This document shows positions 4,804-5,398 of a DNA stretch of 5,398 nucleotides, one piece after another. How positions within the stretch are numbered: the first letter of the stretch is position 1; each line of letters starts with the position of its first letter. The notes beneath the pieces were generated by a model that searched no databases, was not told the DNA's origin, and saw nothing but the letters and a program-made list of their open reading frames with translations. Source of the DNA: Bacteroidales bacterium (GTDB lineage Bacteria; Bacteroidota; Bacteroidia; Bacteroidales; UBA932); assembly GCA_017478685.1 (NCBI GenBank), contig JAFVDC010000063.1, positions 1 to 5,398 of the forward strand, in the 5' to 3' direction. Both the position numbers and the translations under genes were made by a program.

Positions 4804-4992
4804 ATGAACAACAGTCAACCTTACAGACGACAGTATCGTCAATTAGACGATGAGACCAAACTTAAAATAAGTGCCAGCACACAAGGCAAGCCAAAGTCCG
4901 AGGAACATAAGGAACACATCCGCCAAGCTATGATAAACTACTGGCAGGGCGTTCCTGACCGTCCGGACGATAATAATGAGTTTAACCTTTAA
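4804..4992 (+). CDS. Small stand-alone NUMOD3-like DNA-binding protein
   Basis: A 62-residue basic-start protein. Residues about 14-43 (LDDETKLKISAS, TQGKPKSEEHKEHIRQAM) resemble the NUMOD3 motif, a short helical DNA-binding module normally found in tandem in GIY-YIG and HNH homing endonucleases, with the typical K-I-S-x-x-x-x-G-K-P-K-S-x-E-x-x-x-x-I core. No nuclease domain is attached, so it cannot be a homing enzyme on its own. A role as DNA-binding regulator or replication accessory is inferred from its place: the next gene, a probable Rep, begins 6 nt after its stop in the same frame, implying co-expression. The stop at 4990-4992 is a plain TAA, so the two are separate proteins unless read-through occurs. 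The motif match is by eye. Confidence 0.65.
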   Translation: MNNSQPYRRQYRQLDDETKLKISASTQGKPKSEEHKEHIRQAMINYWQGVPDRPDDNNEFNL

Positions 4993-4998
4993 TCCCGG

Positions 4999-5398
4999 AT
5001 GCGATGTGTGATAGATGAGCTAAAGATGTGCTATGTAGCAGACCAAGAAAGACTGGAGGAATTAAAAGGTATTGCTTCCGGGGAGTACATCAATATTCCC
5101 GGCTTCAGGCTTTATCGAGTTATCAGCGACAGGTTCCGCTATTGCCTTGATATTATTTCCGATGGTGACAAGGTAGCCCAGTTGAGGTTTGGCTTGTACA
5201 CGGAAGACGATGGTTCGGAGTCCCATGTCTTTCTCAAGGTGTTAAACAGGGTCCTGTACGACCCGGACTTGTTGCAGAAGGTGGTGTCCATCCCTGAATA
5301 TTTCGGCATGGTCTGTAATAATTTCACTGCACTGGACCTTGCCGTAGATACTAACCTCAACGTGCCGTCACTAATAAGGCGTATGATGAGGGATAAAG
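4999..5398 (+). CDS. Probable rolling-circle replication initiator, N-terminal part
   Basis: The first 133 residues are present; the reading frame is open to the window edge. It starts MRCVIDELKMCY, with ATG being the first possible start after the upstream TAA. Strand-rich segments FRLYRVI, FRYCLDII and VAQLRFGLY precede SHVFLKVLNRVLYD, then CNNFTALDLAVDTNLNVPSLIRRMMRDK. The hydrophobic-D-L-A-x-D pattern (residues 112-117) in front of a basic helix is like the conserved strand of replication initiation factors of the phage gene II/Rep_trans type, which nick one strand to start rolling-circle replication. The catalytic tyrosine region should lie downstream and is not visible, so function is moderately supported. 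It is paired with the NUMOD3-like gene 6 nt upstream. Confidence 0.6.
   Translation, partial: MRCVIDELKMCYVADQERLEELKGIASGEYINIPGFRLYRVISDRFRYCLDIISDGDKVAQLRFGLYTEDDGSESHVFLKVLNRVLYDPDLLQKVVSIPEYFGMVCNNFTALDLAVDTNLNVPSLIRRMMRDK

Larger units (their letters stand above)
4621..5398. mobile_element. Left end of a putative integrated phage/plasmid-like element (right end outside)
   Basis: From about 4620 the sequence becomes AT-richer, gains nested inverted repeats and long T-runs, and leads into a NUMOD3-like small protein and a probable rolling-circle Rep. Codons here (AAA, ATA, TTA, GTA) differ from the GC-ending usage of rpoN and the SPOR gene. A filamentous-phage-like provirus, plasmid-derived or mobilisable element would all fit; integrase, coat or relaxase genes would lie beyond the edge. 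The left boundary is approximate: no attachment duplication can be identified without the other end. Confidence 0.5.

Noticed and set aside
4621..4842. 73-residue minus-strand frame in the element's leader region
   Set aside because: It crosses the inverted repeats and the start of the NUMOD3-like gene, has no start signal and no domain.
1..5398. CRISPR array or defence system
   Set aside because: The only direct repeats are the two 48-bp units, with a 4-bp spacer and no further copies; no cas, toxin-antitoxin or nuclease genes are visible.

Overview
The window looks chromosomal and comes from a Bacteroidetes genome, most likely order Bacteroidales. The evidence is: a MraZ/RsmH pair starting a division and cell-wall (dcw) cluster; a Bacteroidetes-type Upp; an rpoN; and three matches to the Bacteroidetes -7 promoter element TAnnTTTG, each just upstream of a start codon. 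Species cannot be read from this sequence.

Layout. Positions 1-843 (minus strand) hold the start of rsmH and all of mraZ, transcribed leftwards. Positions 844-1286 are a gene-free gap. It contains the mraZ promoter, a striking 10-bp-periodic TGG array just upstream of it (candidate MraZ operator), a tandem pair of 48-bp repeats, a GC hairpin, a 24-bp perfect palindrome inside a 91-bp stretch with 10-bp inverted ends, and a probable upp terminator. Positions 1287-1940 (minus) are upp, uracil salvage. Divergent from it, 2005-4393 (plus) is a tightly packed three-gene unit with overlapping stop and start codons: a small LEA14-like lipoprotein, a secreted SPOR-like protein, and sigma-54 (RpoN).

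Positions 4394-4803 hold no gene. The left half folds on the minus strand into a long interrupted rod of about 170 nt, ending in an intrinsic terminator whose U-G wobble pair forms only on that strand. This is a convincing small RNA gene with a 6S-like shape. The right half is AT-richer, rich in inverted repeats, and leads into a small NUMOD3-like protein and the first 133 residues of a probable rolling-circle replication initiator. These look like the left end of an integrated phage- or plasmid-like element that continues past the window.

The most interesting items are the phased TGG array at mraZ, the unannotated structured RNA, and the NUMOD3/Rep module with its nested inverted repeats. 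The RNA and the element lie next to each other.
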